60,546 nucleotides of DNA from Desulfobacterales bacterium (GCA_016342285.1 JAEINQ010000043.1:1-60546); one strand, 5' to 3'. Counted from the stretch's first letter, positions 15,952 through 25,155 are shown. Program-made: numbers and translations. The notes: generated from the sequence alone by a model not told the origin.

Positions 15952-16030
15952 TCGGTTTAATCGGTTTAATCGGTTTAATCGGTTTAATCGGTTTAATCGG
16001 TTTAATCGGTTTAATCGGTTTAATCGGTTG
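15950..16030. repeat. 9-bp tandem array AATCGGTTT, about nine copies
   Basis: Eight perfect copies of AATCGGTTT from 15950 to 16021 and a ninth ending in G, followed by GTCGGTCGGTTGGG. It begins inside the lepA stop codon. The unit length is a multiple of three, so on the minus strand it reads as repeated Asn-Arg-Leu, but no gene is there. Confidence 0.95.
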
Positions 16031-16075
16031 GTCGGTCGGTTGGGTCCCGCCATGGGCGGGATTTACCGTTTTGAT

Positions 16076-16138
16076 CAACTGGAATAAATGGCTCAACTGG
16101 CATAACTGGTATAATTGGCATAACTGGATAAACTGACA
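16076..16138. repeat. Degenerate 9-bp tandem array TAACTGGCA
   Basis: Seven consecutive 9-mers of the form (T/C)AACTGG(C/T)A with one or two changes each, ending 10 bp before the leuC start. Same period as the array at 15950 but a different unit. Confidence 0.85.
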
Positions 16139-16148
16139 CGGAGAACCC

Positions 16149-17450
16149 ATGGGAAAAACCATCGCCCAAAAAATCTTCGATGCCCACCGGGTCGATCGCC
16201 CGGCCGAGGGGATGGAAGTCATCGGCCTGGACGCGGTGTTCTGCCACGAGATCACCACGCCCATCGCCATCAACGACCTGGTCAGCCGGGGCCGGGATGA
16301 AGTTTTCGATCCGGGCCGAATCAAAGCGGTCATCGACCATGTCTCGCCGGCCAAGGACTCCAAGACCGCCACCCAGGGCAAGATCCTTAGAGACTGGGCC
16401 CGCAGGCACGATATCAAAGACTTTTTCGACATCGGCCAAAACGGCATCTGCCACGCCCTGTTTCCGGAGCAAGGCTTTGTCCGGCCGGGTTTCACCATCA
16501 TCATGGGCGATTCACACACCTGCACCCACGGCGCCTTCGGCGCCTTTGCCGCCGGCGTGGGGACCACCGATCTGGAGGTGGGAATCCTCAAGGGGGTTTG
16601 CGCCTTTCGATCGCCTGAAACCCTTCGGGTGGACATCACCGGCACCCTTCGCCCCGGCGTCTTTGCCAAGGACGTCATCCTCTCGGTCATCGGCCGCATC
16701 GGGGTTGGCGGCGCCACCAACCAGGTTATCGAGTTTCACGGCCCGGTGGTGGCGGCCATGAGCATGGAGGCCCGCATGACCCTGTGCAACATGGCCATTG
16801 AGGCCGGCGGCACCAGCGGCATCTGCCCGCCGGACGCGGTCACGATTGACTACCTGTGGCCGTTCATCAAAACCATTTATACTGACAAGGCAGCCGCCCT
16901 GGAAGACTATTCGCGGTGGCTGCCCGATCCGGATGCGACCTACACATCGATCATTGATCACGACGTGAGCAACCTGGAGCCCATGTCCACCGTGGGTTAC
17001 AAGCCGGACCAGGTCGTGGCGGTGGCCGCCATGGAAAACACGCCGGTGGACCAGGTCTATATCGGCAGTTGCACCAACGGCCGGATCGAAGACCTTCGCA
17101 TCGCCGCCAGGGTCCTTGCTGGGCAGCGCATCAACAACCGGGTTCGGGCCATCGTCTCGCCGGCCACGCCGACCGTTTACCGGCAGGCCCTGGACGAAGG
17201 GATCATCGCCACCTTCCTGGACGCCGGCTTTTGCGTGACCAATCCCACCTGCGGCGCCTGTCTGGGCATGAGCAACGGCGTGCTGGCCGCGGGCGAAGTC
17301 TGCGCCTCCACCACCAACCGCAATTTCAACGGACGCATGGGAAAAGGCGGCCAGGTCCACCTGGTCAGCCCGGCCACGGCCGCGGCCACGGCCATTGCCG
17401 GCCGTATCACCAATTCACAACTCTTCACGGGCAAAGGGGAGGCATCATGA
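16149..17450 (+). CDS. leuC: 3-isopropylmalate dehydratase large subunit
   Basis: 433-aa [4Fe-4S] aconitase-family enzyme that isomerises 2- and 3-isopropylmalate in leucine synthesis; the short two-subunit form is close to homoaconitase-type enzymes. Cluster ligands are visible in IGSCTNG and in NPTCGACLG. GDSHTCTHGAFGAFAAGVGTTD is the active-site block. ATG at 16149 has a GGAG 6-10 bases upstream. It overlaps leuD by 4 bp. No leuA or leuB in the window, so the assignment to leucine rather than a related hydroxyacid pathway rests on family alone. Confidence 0.9.
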   Translation: MGKTIAQKIFDAHRVDRPAEGMEVIGLDAVFCHEITTPIAINDLVSRGRDEVFDPGRIKAVIDHVSPAKDSKTATQGKILRDWARRHDIKDFFDIGQNGICHALFPEQGFVRPGFTIIMGDSHTCTHGAFGAFAAGVGTTDLEVGILKGVCAFRSPETLRVDITGTLRPGVFAKDVILSVIGRIGVGGATNQVIEFHGPVVAAMSMEARMTLCNMAIEAGGTSGICPPDAVTIDYLWPFIKTIYTDKAAALEDYSRWLPDPDATYTSIIDHDVSNLEPMSTVGYKPDQVVAVAAMENTPVDQVYIGSCTNGRIEDLRIAARVLAGQRINNRVRAIVSPATPTVYRQALDEGIIATFLDAGFCVTNPTCGACLGMSNGVLAAGEVCASTTNRNFNGRMGKGGQVHLVSPATAAATAIAGRITNSQLFTGKGEAS

Positions 17451-17971
17451 CACCCTTCGATGGCAAGGTCATGTTTCTCGACCGCGACGACATCAATACC
17501 GACGAAATCATCCCGGCCAAATACCTCACCGAAAACACCAAAGAGGCGTTGCGCCCCTATCTGCTGGAAGACCTTCACCTGGAAGGCTTCAATGCCTCGC
17601 GGGACCTGCCCGGAAAGCAGGTGATCGTCACCCGGTCCAATTTCGGCTGCGGCTCCTCCCGGGAGCACGCCCCCTGGGCCCTGGAGGTCAACGGCATTCG
17701 CACCGTCATCGGCGTGAGTTTTGCCCGGATTTTCCGGCAAAACATGTTCAATTGCGGCCTTCTGGCCCTGGAACTGCCCCCGGCCGTCATCGACTCGCTC
17801 TTTTCCAGGTTCGCCGGAAAACCCACCGAGGCCCACATGGACCTCGACCAGGGCTCCGGTCGCCTCTTTTCCGGCGACGACGCCGAAACCTTTTCCATCG
17901 CACTCTCGGCGTTTGACCGCGCCCTGGTGGCTGCCGGCGGCTGGGTGGCTTATGCCGACGCCAGATATTAG
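17447..17971 (+). CDS. leuD: 3-isopropylmalate dehydratase small subunit
   Basis: 174-aa swivelling-domain partner of LeuC. Family blocks DRDDINTDEIIPAKYL (residues 13-28), the substrate loop NFGCGSSREHAPWAL and IGVSFARIFRQNMFNCGLLALEL. The GGxxREHA-type loop is intact. It begins at ATG 17447, overlapping the leuC stop (ATGA), so subunits are translationally coupled. A shortened R1 repeat follows the stop by a few bases. Confidence 0.92.
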   Translation: MTPFDGKVMFLDRDDINTDEIIPAKYLTENTKEALRPYLLEDLHLEGFNASRDLPGKQVIVTRSNFGCGSSREHAPWALEVNGIRTVIGVSFARIFRQNMFNCGLLALELPPAVIDSLFSRFAGKPTEAHMDLDQGSGRLFSGDDAETFSIALSAFDRALVAAGGWVAYADARY

Positions 17972-17974
17972 CTG

Positions 17975-18011
17975 GTTTCCATCCATAAATTCACATTTAT
18001 GAATTGGAAAC
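17975..18011. repeat. 37-bp R1 internal-deletion derivative
   Basis: GTTTCCATCCATAAAT, four bases TCAC, then ATTTATGAATTGGAAAC. These are the two R1 termini in inverted order with the whole middle removed, giving an almost perfect palindrome directly after the leuD stop. The remaining 17972-18309 gap shows no gene. Confidence 0.75.
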
Positions 18012-18309
18012 ATCCATGGGTGCCCATCCACACGGCCTTCGGGTCATGTGGCGAAACAGGGCTTGGCTGCCAGGACGGGCTGTTTCCCGCTCGGCTCCCC
18101 GGACCGGATGAATGCCTCCACATTATATAACCTAAACTGAAGATATTTTCGCCAAAACACCATTTCTTCCGCCCCGACCCCTCAAGCCTGCCACCAAACA
18201 TACCGATAATAGGGTTAAGCTGAACAAACAGCGTATTCCGACTGGATCGTTTTGCTCAACAGCCATCGGCGCACCCATTGCGGTCCCGTGGTACTATAGG
18301 AGGTCACCC

Positions 18310-19902
18310 GTGTTTAAAAAATTCAAGCTCTCCAGCCGAATCCTGGCCCTGGGGATAGTCATCATCGTCTGTTTCTCGCTGCTCTTTGCCTGGCTCTATC
18401 CGCAATTTAAAAGGAACATGTACGATGCCAAGTACCTCAAGACCCGGCACGTCGTCGAGGCGGCCTGGAGCGTACTGGACTATTTTGCCCAGCAGGCCAA
18501 GGCCGGCGCCATGACCGAAGAGGCAGCCAAGGCCGCTGCCATGGCCGCCGTTCGCCACATGCGTTACGAAAAGGAGGACTATTTCTGGATCAACGACGCG
18601 GGTCCGCGCATGATCATGCACCCCATCAAACCGAAACTGGACGGCCAGGACCTGTCCGGATTTAAGGACCCCAACGATAAGCACCTGTTCGTGGCCATGG
18701 CGGAAATCTGTAAAAAGGACGGGGCCGGGTTCGTCGATTACTACTGGCCCAAGCCGGGCAGCCCCGACCCGGTCGCCAAGATCTCCTATGTCAAAATGCT
18801 GCCCGCATGGGGCTGGATCATCGGATCGGGGATTTACCTCGATGACGTGGAAAAGGAAATCTTTTCCCTGTTTTCCATCATCTTCATCGCCATCGGCCTG
18901 ATCGCCGTCGCCGGCATCGCCCTGTCCATCCTCATGGCCCGGTCCGTCGCCAGGCCTCTTGACCGCATCATCGGGTTTCTCAGGGAAGGCGCTGACCAGA
19001 TCGGGTCGGCATCCGGCCAGATCTCTTCGGCCAGCCATTCCCTGGCCGAAGGGGCTTCCGAACAGGCGGCCTCCATTGAGGAGACTTCGGCCTCGTTGGA
19101 GGAGATGAGCACCATGACGCACCAAAGCGCCAACAACGCCGCCCAGGCCGACGCATTGATGAAGGAAACCAACCAGGTGGTGGACGAAGCCAACACCTCC
19201 ATGGACCAGTTGACCCGGTCCATGAACGACATCAGCAAGGCCAGCGAGGAGACCTCAAAGATCATCAAGACCATCGACGAGATCGCTTTTCAGACCAACC
19301 TGCTGGCCCTAAACGCCGCCGTGGAGGCGGCCCGGGCCGGAGAAGCCGGGGCCGGCTTTGCCGTGGTGGCCGACGAGGTGCGCAACCTGGCCATGCGGTC
19401 CGCCGAAGCAGCCAAAATCACCGCGGAGATGATCGAGGGGACGGTCCGAAAAGTCGGTGACGGATCCGTCCTGGTGGACCGCACCAACGCGGCCTTTACC
19501 AAGGTATCGGGCAGTTCACGGAAAGTGGGCGAACTGGTGGCCGAGATCGCCGCCGCGTCGGCGGAGCAGGCCGAAGGGATCGGCCAGGTCAACACCGCTG
19601 TCACCGAGATGGACAAGGTGACCCAGCAAAACGCCGCCAGCGCCGAAGAGTCGGCATCGGCCTCCGAAGAGATGAATGCCCAGGCCGAACAGCTCAAATC
19701 AATGTTGGCCGAACTGGTGACCATTGTCGGCGGCACCCGGAGTCAGACCGAGAGTTTACGTCGACCCAGGGCCGGCGGGCTTCGGGCACCAGGCACCGCC
19801 ACCCGGAAGCCAGCCGGCCGAACCCAGGCGGCCCCAGGCATTCACAGGGGAAAAACCCCCGAAAAATTTCTCCCCCTGGACGACGATTTCCAGGATTTCT
19901 AA
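18310..19902 (+). CDS. Methyl-accepting chemotaxis protein with sCache sensor
   Basis: 530-aa chemoreceptor. N-terminal membrane helix (residues 10-30), periplasmic single-Cache domain about 35-185 with the conserved [15 protein letters not shown] and [14 protein letters not shown] blocks, second membrane helix about 192-213, a short HAMP-like segment, then the cytoplasmic signalling domain with the hairpin [20 protein letters not shown] around 325-345. GTG start at 18310 with AGGAGG 6 bases upstream. A PxxP-rich basic tail replaces the usual CheR-binding pentapeptide. No che genes nearby. A terminator follows. Confidence 0.95.
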   Translation: MFKKFKLSSRILALGIVIIVCFSLLFAWLYPQFKRNMYDAKYLKTRHVVEAAWSVLDYFAQQAKAGAMTEEAAKAAAMAAVRHMRYEKEDYFWINDAGPRMIMHPIKPKLDGQDLSGFKDPNDKHLFVAMAEICKKDGAGFVDYYWPKPGSPDPVAKISYVKMLPAWGWIIGSGIYLDDVEKEIFSLFSIIFIAIGLIAVAGIALSILMARSVARPLDRIIGFLREGADQIGSASGQISSASHSLAEGASEQAASIEETSASLEEMSTMTHQSANNAAQADALMKETNQVVDEANTSMDQLTRSMNDISKASEETSKIIKTIDEIAFQTNLLALNAAVEAARAGEAGAGFAVVADEVRNLAMRSAEAAKITAEMIEGTVRKVGDGSVLVDRTNAAFTKVSGSSRKVGELVAEIAAASAEQAEGIGQVNTAVTEMDKVTQQNAASAEESASASEEMNAQAEQLKSMLAELVTIVGGTRSQTESLRRPRAGGLRAPGTATRKPAGRTQAAPGIHRGKTPEKFLPLDDDFQDF

Positions 19903-19924
19903 CCCATGGGCATGGAAACACATG

Positions 19925-19956
19925 GGCCGCGTCCGCCAGGACGCGGCCTTTTTTTT
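19925..19956 (+). terminator. Rho-independent terminator after the chemoreceptor
   Basis: Perfect 10-bp stem GGCCGCGTCC/GGACGCGGCC, loop GCCA, then eight T. Confidence 0.97.
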
Positions 19957-19964
19957 GGTGGACA

Positions 19965-20062
19965 CAGCGTAATTTATCCAACCCGGCATTCTGCCATGTA
20001 TATGTTCCAAAATAGCCAGAGCGAAACGATTCCACATTTGGACATTAAGAATCGAAAATTGA
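19965..20062. repeat. R2-type intergenic repeat fragment
   Basis: Contains GGCATTCTGCCATGTATATG, AGCGAAACGATTCCAC and TTGGACATTAAGAATCG, each related to modules at 11450-11527 and 53985-54115. No gene. Confidence 0.45.
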
Positions 20063-20078
20063 AAATGACATTCGCTCT

Positions 20079-20918
20079 TTATGCCGGACCCGTCACCCGG
20101 TTAACCAGGGCGCCGATGGCGTCAATCCGACATTCCACCACATCCCCGACAGCCAGGGTGATGGGCGGGTCACGGAAAATCCCGACGCCGGCGGGGGTAC
20201 CGGTGGAGATGACATCGCCGGGCATCAGGGTAATGTCCCGGCTGATATAGGCAATGATGGCGGGAATGTCGAATATCAGGTCCCGGGTGCTGCCGGTCTG
20301 CATGAGCCGGCCGTTGACCGAAGCGGTCAGGGTCAGGTCCGAGAGGTCGGGGATCTCGTCGGCTGTAACCAGGGCCGGCCCGAGAGGGGCAAAGGTGTCG
20401 AAAGACTTTCCCCGAAACCACTGGCCGTCCCCGAACTGGGCCTGGCGTCCGGAAACATCGTTCATAACGGCAAAGCCGGCAATATGGTCCATGGCCCGGG
20501 AAGCGGGGATCTTTTTGCCTTGGCGTCCGATCACGACGGCCAACTCCACCTCCCAATCCACCTGGCCGCTGGTCTCAGGCAGGCAGATGTCGTCCTGGGG
20601 ACCATTGAGTGCACTGGGCGCCTTGGCAAAGAGCAACGGCGCCGATGGGGTATCAAACCCGCCCTCTTTAGCATGCTCGGCGTAATTTTTCCCCAAACAG
20701 ACGATTTTTCCCGGAGCGGCAACCGGGGGGCCCAGACGCACGTTCACAATCGACCCCGATTCGCCCACCTCGGCCACCCGTTCCAGCCAGCCCCCTGTAA
20801 AAAAGGCCGGGCCGACGTCCGGAATCTGAGCAAAAATAGCCCGCAGGTCGACAATACCTTGTTCGCAAAGCAGACCGGGGCGCTCCATCCCCTTTTCACC
20901 GAAACGGACCAGACGCAT
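20079..20918 (-). CDS. Fumarylacetoacetate hydrolase family protein
   Basis: 279-aa metal-dependent FAH-superfamily enzyme (2-keto hydratase, C-C hydrolase or oxaloacetate decarboxylase type). The fold core starts at KIVCLGKNYAEHAKE; metal ligands are expected in the DWEVELAVVIG (Glu/Asp) block and later; the tail has the conserved GDVISTGTPAGVG. Start ATG at 20918 has GGAGGGATAATC just upstream. It starts 2 bp after the stop of the trmJ-like gene (20921), so it is the last gene of an ndk-trmJ-FAH operon. The substrate cannot be read from sequence. Confidence 0.9.
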   Translation of the reverse strand: MRLVRFGEKGMERPGLLCEQGIVDLRAIFAQIPDVGPAFFTGGWLERVAEVGESGSIVNVRLGPPVAAPGKIVCLGKNYAEHAKEGGFDTPSAPLLFAKAPSALNGPQDDICLPETSGQVDWEVELAVVIGRQGKKIPASRAMDHIAGFAVMNDVSGRQAQFGDGQWFRGKSFDTFAPLGPALVTADEIPDLSDLTLTASVNGRLMQTGSTRDLIFDIPAIIAYISRDITLMPGDVISTGTPAGVGIFRDPPITLAVGDVVECRIDAIGALVNRVTGPA

Positions 20919-20920
20919 GA

Positions 20921-21685
20921 TTATCCCTCCTTTTGCCGGCCGCCGCGGCCGTCTTCGTAGCAACGCTTGCCGTACCAGTCGATCTGCCGACAGATGCCGC
21001 GAAGTATTGAAACCTCTCCGGCCCTGAGCCCCAGACGGGTAAAAAACCGCCGGAACCGGTCCATCCAGTAGTCGGGGTTTTCCGCATTGATATAACTGAT
21101 CCGTACCAGAATCTCGCAAAGATGGTCGTACATGTCGTCGAGTTCGCGGCGGGTGGCCATTCGGGGCGTCGCTTCCCGGCCCGGCGCGGTGCCCGCGCAA
21201 AAGAGCTCATAACATACCACCATGACCGCCTGGGCCAGGTTCAACGAGGAAAAATCGGAGGTGGGAATATTGACCAGGGTATGGCACAGGCGGGTATCGA
21301 CGTTGGACAGCCCCCGGTCTTCGGGCCCAAAGACCACGGCGATCCGATTGTCGATCGAAATGGGAGCCAGCTTTTCGGCCATAACCCGGGGAGACCGGAG
21401 GACCGGTCGTTTTCCCCCGAGCCGCGCCGTGGTGCCGACCACATAGGTGAAATCGGCCAGGGCGGTCTTGAGGTCGTCGAAAAACAGAATTCGGTCCACC
21501 ACATCGCAGGCCGCGTGGGTCGCCATCATCCGGACCTTTTCCTCCCGGTAATTTTCCGGAGCGACCACCACCAACCGACCGATGCCCATGTTACATGCCG
21601 CCCGGGCCGCGGCCCCGATATTCTCTGAATACCGGGACCCTTTCAGCACGATGGTGACATGGTCCAGGTTGACGGTCTCAGACAT
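20921..21685 (-). CDS. TrmJ-like SPOUT RNA methyltransferase
   Basis: 254-aa SpoU/TrmH-superfamily methyltransferase of the TrmJ group (2'-O-methylation of tRNA position 32 in characterised members). Knot motifs: SENIGAAARAACNMG near residue 19, VVFGPEDRGLSN, and IPTSDFSSLNLAQAVMVVCYEL. A helical C-terminal extension (about 175-250) is typical of the group. The start overlaps the ndk stop by one base (TGATG). Exact tRNA target is inferred from the family only. Confidence 0.88.
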   Translation of the reverse strand: MSETVNLDHVTIVLKGSRYSENIGAAARAACNMGIGRLVVVAPENYREEKVRMMATHAACDVVDRILFFDDLKTALADFTYVVGTTARLGGKRPVLRSPRVMAEKLAPISIDNRIAVVFGPEDRGLSNVDTRLCHTLVNIPTSDFSSLNLAQAVMVVCYELFCAGTAPGREATPRMATRRELDDMYDHLCEILVRISYINAENPDYWMDRFRRFFTRLGLRAGEVSILRGICRQIDWYGKRCYEDGRGGRQKEG

Positions 21686-22101
21686 CAGCCGACAATTTCA
21701 AAGCGGTTGAAAAAGTATCCGATCTCAAACGCGGCGGTTTCCGGCGCATCGGAGCCATGAACCACATTTTTCTCAATGTCCGTGGCAAAGTCGGCGCGAA
21801 TGGTGCCCGGAACGGCATCCTTGTAGTTGGTGGCACCCATGAGGTCCCGATAGCGCTTGATGGCATCTTCACCAACCAGCACCATGACCACCACCGGCCC
21901 CGAGGACATAAAGTCGGTCAGGCTTTCAAAAAAGGGCCTTTCCCGATGGACGGCGTAAAACCCTTCGGCCTGGGCCCGTGTCATATGGATCATCTTCATG
22001 GCCACAATCTTCAAATCGTTGTCTTCCAGTCGCTTGATCACCTCTCCCGTGAGACCGCGACTGACCCCATCGGGTTTGATGATGGACAATGTTCTTTCCA
22101 T
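21685..22101 (-). CDS. ndk: Nucleoside diphosphate kinase
   Basis: 138-aa kinase that equilibrates nucleoside di- and triphosphates through a phosphohistidine. N-terminal [16 protein letters not shown] and the active-site histidine in [20 protein letters not shown]. Length matches bacterial Ndk. ATG at 22101 with AAAGGAA upstream. First gene of the ndk-trmJ-FAH operon with its own promoter about 110 bp upstream. Confidence 0.97.
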   Translation of the reverse strand: MERTLSIIKPDGVSRGLTGEVIKRLEDNDLKIVAMKMIHMTRAQAEGFYAVHRERPFFESLTDFMSSGPVVVMVLVGEDAIKRYRDLMGATNYKDAVPGTIRADFATDIEKNVVHGSDAPETAAFEIGYFFNRFEIVG

Positions 22102-22208
22102 GATGGTTCGTTCCTTTCTTAAATGATGGCAAATGCGGCCTCTTGGGCCCCGGCAGACGGACACGGTCTGAAAAACAGGGAAAATTCGGCCCGCATCAAA
22201 ATGCCGGA

Positions 22209-22237
22209 GCCATACCACTTGGACTCGGGCAAGTCAA
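22209..22237 (-). promoter_or_regulatory. Candidate sigma70 promoter of the ndk operon
   Basis: Minus-strand TTGACT (22232-22237), 17-bp spacer, TATGGC (22209-22214). Confidence 0.55.
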
Positions 22238-22504
22238 CGCACCCCGCCGGCCACGGGTTTTAAAATCATCGAAGAAGGTATGAAAATGGTCGAAAACCGA
22301 TGAAAAAGGCAGAATCCGGGCGGTCTTGCCGGGGACGGCCCAATGCTGGCAAAAGCTTTTAAAACAGCTGCAAATTCAATCGGTTCAAGATATTCAAGCA
22401 GCGTTTCAATCTGCTTGTGAATTGAAATATTGACTCTGGTTTCAAGCGGTTGAATTCAAGGTGACCCACTTCACGACAGTGACTGTTTCTCGCCACAGAG
22501 AAGA
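22238..22504. other. Non-coding gap between ndk promoter and bactofilin promoter
   Basis: No gene, terminator or repeat of the R1/R2 type recognised. It is AT-rich with scattered TTCAA/TTGAA steps. Confidence 0.4.
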
Positions 22505-22533
22505 TTGACACAGCCAAAAGAGTTGCATATAAA
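22505..22533 (+). promoter_or_regulatory. Candidate sigma70 promoter of the bactofilin gene
   Basis: TTGACA (22505-22510), 17-bp spacer, TATAAA (22528-22533); a near-consensus promoter 137 bp before the chosen start. Confidence 0.75.
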
Positions 22534-22669
22534 TAGTTTCTCGTTTTCGCAGCAGCGTTTGTTGCCGGAACGACGCACCGCTGCCGAAAGGGCCGGAACC
22601 CAGACTGGCCAGATCCATGCCGACAAATATTGGGTAACCGCCCTGGTGACGAACCGGATGGGAGAATTC

Positions 22670-23095
22670 ATGAAAAGCAAGAAAATGATCAGCGCCTTTC
22701 TCGGGGTGGGAACCCGTTTTGACGGCCGACTCTCCTTTGAGGGGACCGTCCATGTCGACGGACATTTCAGGGGAGACATCTCCGCGGCCGGTACCTTGGT
22801 GGTTGGGGAAAGCGGCGTGATCGAATCCGACATTCACGTTTCGAACATCATCATCAGCGGGGAAGTGCGCGGCAATATCGTGGCGAACAAAAGCATCGAA
22901 ATCCGCGTACCGGGAAAGGTCTACGGCAATATCCAGGCCCCCACCGTCACCATCCACGAGGGGGTGATCTTCGAGGGCAACTGCCGGACCTGTCAGGTCA
23001 AGGCGCCGGAGGAAATCAAACTATCCATCATCCGACCCGTTAAAACCGGCGCCTTTCAGAGTGAAGAAGAAGAGAAAGCGCGCATTTCAGGATGA
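22670..23095 (+). CDS. Bactofilin (polymer-forming cytoskeletal protein)
   Basis: 141-aa bactofilin. These proteins polymerise without nucleotide into filaments that scaffold cell-wall or polar machinery. The beta-helix core spans about 18-115 with repeating glycine-turn strands: GRLSFEGTVHVDGHFRGDI, LVVGESGVIESDI, IISGEVRGNI and KVYGNIQAPTVTIHEG. Charged flexible tails flank it. ATG 22670 has GGGAG 6-10 bases upstream; the open frame runs further up but without conserved sequence and across the promoter. It stands alone, next to fliL on the other strand. Confidence 0.92.
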   Translation: MKSKKMISAFLGVGTRFDGRLSFEGTVHVDGHFRGDISAAGTLVVGESGVIESDIHVSNIIISGEVRGNIVANKSIEIRVPGKVYGNIQAPTVTIHEGVIFEGNCRTCQVKAPEEIKLSIIRPVKTGAFQSEEEEKARISG

Positions 23096-23139
23096 GGGCA
23101 GTGGTATAAAAAAAATTCCACAACCCCAACCGCCCCAAT

Positions 23140-23658
23140 TCACTCCACGACCAATTCCATATAATAGAGATCCGTGACAGATGCTTCCGGTAAAACGGTG
23201 CGTACCCGTTTAAGGATTTCGTCCCTCAAGATCGCTTTTCCCTCCGTTGTGACAACCTGCGCAACGGTACGGTTGGGCAGAATGCCATGAATCGTTTCCC
23301 TTATCTGAGCCAGGTGCGTCTGGAGCGCAAGTCTGCCCTTGTCGTCACCGAGTTCCAGGGCCAGGGTGACCCGAAGAAAACGATGGTTTTCGGGGGACGC
23401 CAGGGGAACGATGAAGGTTTTCAGCGTATAGACGGGCCGGAAGGTCCGCTGAACAACCGGTTTTTGCGCTTCGCCGGGTCGTGCCGCGGCAGTTTCTTCC
23501 ATCACGGCAGCCATCTTGTTTTGGATAATGAGTATCCCTGCCCCCATGATGGTGAGGATCACGACCGCCACCGCCACCATGATCACCACCAAGAGTTTGA
23601 TGGACAATCCGGACGCTTTTTCTTCCGTGGCGTCTCCTTGTTGGGTCTTTTTATCCAT
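23140..23658 (-). CDS. fliL: FliL-family flagellar basal-body protein
   Basis: 172-aa single-pass membrane protein. Short cytoplasmic N-terminus, membrane helix at about residues 20-46, then the periplasmic FliL domain with VYTLKTFIVPLASPENHRFLRVTLALEL and the C-terminal VTDLYYMELVVE. FliL surrounds the stator and affects torque. No other flagellar gene is adjacent, so it is an orphan copy and could serve a stator outside the main flagellar cluster. It has its own promoter. Confidence 0.85.
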   Translation of the reverse strand: MDKKTQQGDATEEKASGLSIKLLVVIMVAVAVVILTIMGAGILIIQNKMAAVMEETAAARPGEAQKPVVQRTFRPVYTLKTFIVPLASPENHRFLRVTLALELGDDKGRLALQTHLAQIRETIHGILPNRTVAQVVTTEGKAILRDEILKRVRTVLPEASVTDLYYMELVVE

Positions 23659-23739
23659 ATGGGTCCTGGGGGACGGGGCTTAAGGCCACGGGCGCCCGTC
23701 CATGGGGTGCGTTCCGGGCCGGTTCATTGATGTCCTGCC

Positions 23740-23768
23740 TTTGTATTTTCCAAACGGTTACTTGTCAA
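23740..23768 (-). promoter_or_regulatory. Candidate sigma70 promoter of fliL
   Basis: Minus-strand TTGACA (23763-23768), 17-bp spacer, TACAAA (23740-23745). Confidence 0.6.
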
Positions 23769-23786
23769 GGCAACCGATCGAATCGG

Positions 23787-23816
23787 TTGACAAACGGGCC
23801 GCAATCATTCTATGAG
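23787..23816 (+). promoter_or_regulatory. Candidate sigma70 promoter of the FmdB-like gene
   Basis: TTGACA (23787-23792), 18-bp spacer, TATGAG (23811-23816); divergent to the fliL promoter, with -35 boxes only 18 bp apart. Confidence 0.5.
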
Positions 23817-23980
23817 CCCGGAAGAACGCCGGCACGTCCGATTTCGAAACACGCGGCGCCAGGGCGTGATGGGCATTATCTATTTTCCATCCATGGGTGC
23901 CCACAGACGGATAAGCGCCGGGCACGGGGGCCGACGCCCCATGGCCCTTCAGCGATCAACCCCATCTCCGAGAGGAACAG

Positions 23981-24475
23981 ATGCCGATCTACGAATTTTA
24001 CTGCCGGGATTGCCACACCATCTTCAATTTCTTTTCAAAAACCGTCAATACGCGAAAAAAACCCCATTGTCCACAATGCGGGCAGGGGCCTCTTGACAAA
24101 CAGATGTCCGCCTTTGCCTTCACGGGCCGGGCCAAGGAGTCCGACGGCATGGACGACCTGCCCCTGGACGAGGGAAAAATGGAGCAGGCCATGCAGATGC
24201 TGGCCAGCGAGGCGGAAAACATCAATGAGGACGACCCCCGGCAGGCAGCCAACCTCATGCGCAAACTCACGGACATGACAGGCCTCGAACTCGGACCCGG
24301 CATGCAGGAGGCACTCCAGCGCATGGAGCAGGGCGAGGATCCCGAAGCGGTGGAAGCGGAAATGGGCGACCTGCTCGAAGGCGAAGACCCCTTTGTGCTG
24401 CCGGGGAAAAAAGCGGGCGGGGCCGGGTCCAGAACCCGGGCGCCCAAACACGACCAAACCCTTTATGATCTATGA
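23981..24475 (+). CDS. FmdB-type zinc ribbon protein
   Basis: 164-aa protein with an N-terminal FmdB/CxxC_CxxC regulatory zinc ribbon: MPIYEFYCRDC at the start and the second pair in HCPQCGQGP near residue 37. The rest is an acidic helical region (EQAMQMLASEAENINEDD, MGDLLEGEDPF) without a recognised domain, often seen as a FmdB plus helical tail form in this phylum. The function is not established. GAGGA lies 6-10 bases before the ATG. Confidence 0.82.
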   Translation: MPIYEFYCRDCHTIFNFFSKTVNTRKKPHCPQCGQGPLDKQMSAFAFTGRAKESDGMDDLPLDEGKMEQAMQMLASEAENINEDDPRQAANLMRKLTDMTGLELGPGMQEALQRMEQGEDPEAVEAEMGDLLEGEDPFVLPGKKAGGAGSRTRAPKHDQTLYDL

Positions 24476-24590
24476 TGGCAGAATACCTTCCTTCGACATT
24501 GGAAATTGGGAGTTGGACATTGGATATTAACGGCCTCGCCCCCTCTGGGGATCTTCGTGAAGCCACCCGCTTCGAGGATGAAGCATCACC
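24472..24590. repeat. R2-type repeat fragment
   Basis: GGCAGAATACCTTCC, ACATTGGAAATTGGG, GTTGGACATTGGATATT and a CACCCGCTTCGAGGATGAAG tail resemble the R2 modules at 11400-11527. Followed by CAAGACTGGCTCAACCGGC, similar to the 9-bp array before leuC. Confidence 0.45.
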
Positions 24591-24630
24591 GGCAAGACTG
24601 GCTCAACCGGCAAACCGATAAGGAAATCCC

Positions 24631-25155
24631 ATGGACCCGGCTGTCTTGAAACGCATGGAAGTGTTTCAAGGGGACATCACCCGCATGGCCGTTGACGCCA
24701 TCGTCAACGCGGCCAACCCCTCCCTGCTGGGCGGCGGCGGCGTGGACGGTGCCATCCATCGGGCCGCCGGCCCCGGTCTGCTGGCCGAGTGCCGAACCCT
24801 CGGGGGGTGCCCTACCGGAGAAGCCCGCATCACCGGCGGTTACGCCCTTACCGCCCGCCATGTCATTCACACGGTGGGTCCGGTCTACAGCGGAAAACCC
24901 TCGGACGCCCTGCAACTGGCCGCCTGCTATGAAAACAGCCTGCAACTGGCTGCGGAAAACCATATCCGCACCATCGCCTTTCCGGCCATCAGTTGCGGCG
25001 TCTACGGTTATCCCATAAGCGAGGCCTGCCCCATTGCCGTGGACACGGTCGGCCGCATGCTGGCCGAGCACCCTGCTATTAAAAAGGCGGCCTTTGTCCT
25101 CTTTTCCAACCAGGCTCTGGGGGTTTACCGCCGGTATCTGGAAAACCCGGACTGA
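24631..25155 (+). CDS. Macrodomain protein (ADP-ribose / O-acetyl-ADP-ribose hydrolase type)
   Basis: 174-aa single macrodomain of the YmdB/MacroD group, which hydrolyses O-acetyl-ADP-ribose or removes ADP-ribose from proteins. Signature blocks are all present: GDITRMAVDAIVNAANPSLLGGGGVDGAIH (residues 14-43; Asp and Asn contact ADP-ribose), CPTGEARITGGYAL, HVIHTVGP and ISCGVYGYP near residue 123. AAGGAAA precedes the ATG. Monocistronic. Confidence 0.93.
   Translation: MDPAVLKRMEVFQGDITRMAVDAIVNAANPSLLGGGGVDGAIHRAAGPGLLAECRTLGGCPTGEARITGGYALTARHVIHTVGPVYSGKPSDALQLAACYENSLQLAAENHIRTIAFPAISCGVYGYPISEACPIAVDTVGRMLAEHPAIKKAAFVLFSNQALGVYRRYLENPD

Noticed and set aside
15640..16053. Minus-strand frame with repeated Asn-Arg-Leu
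   Set aside because: It is the translation of the 9-bp tandem array and the lepA antisense strand, not a gene.
15950..16138. Possible CRISPR array
   Set aside because: Units are 9 bp without spacers; no cas genes in the window.
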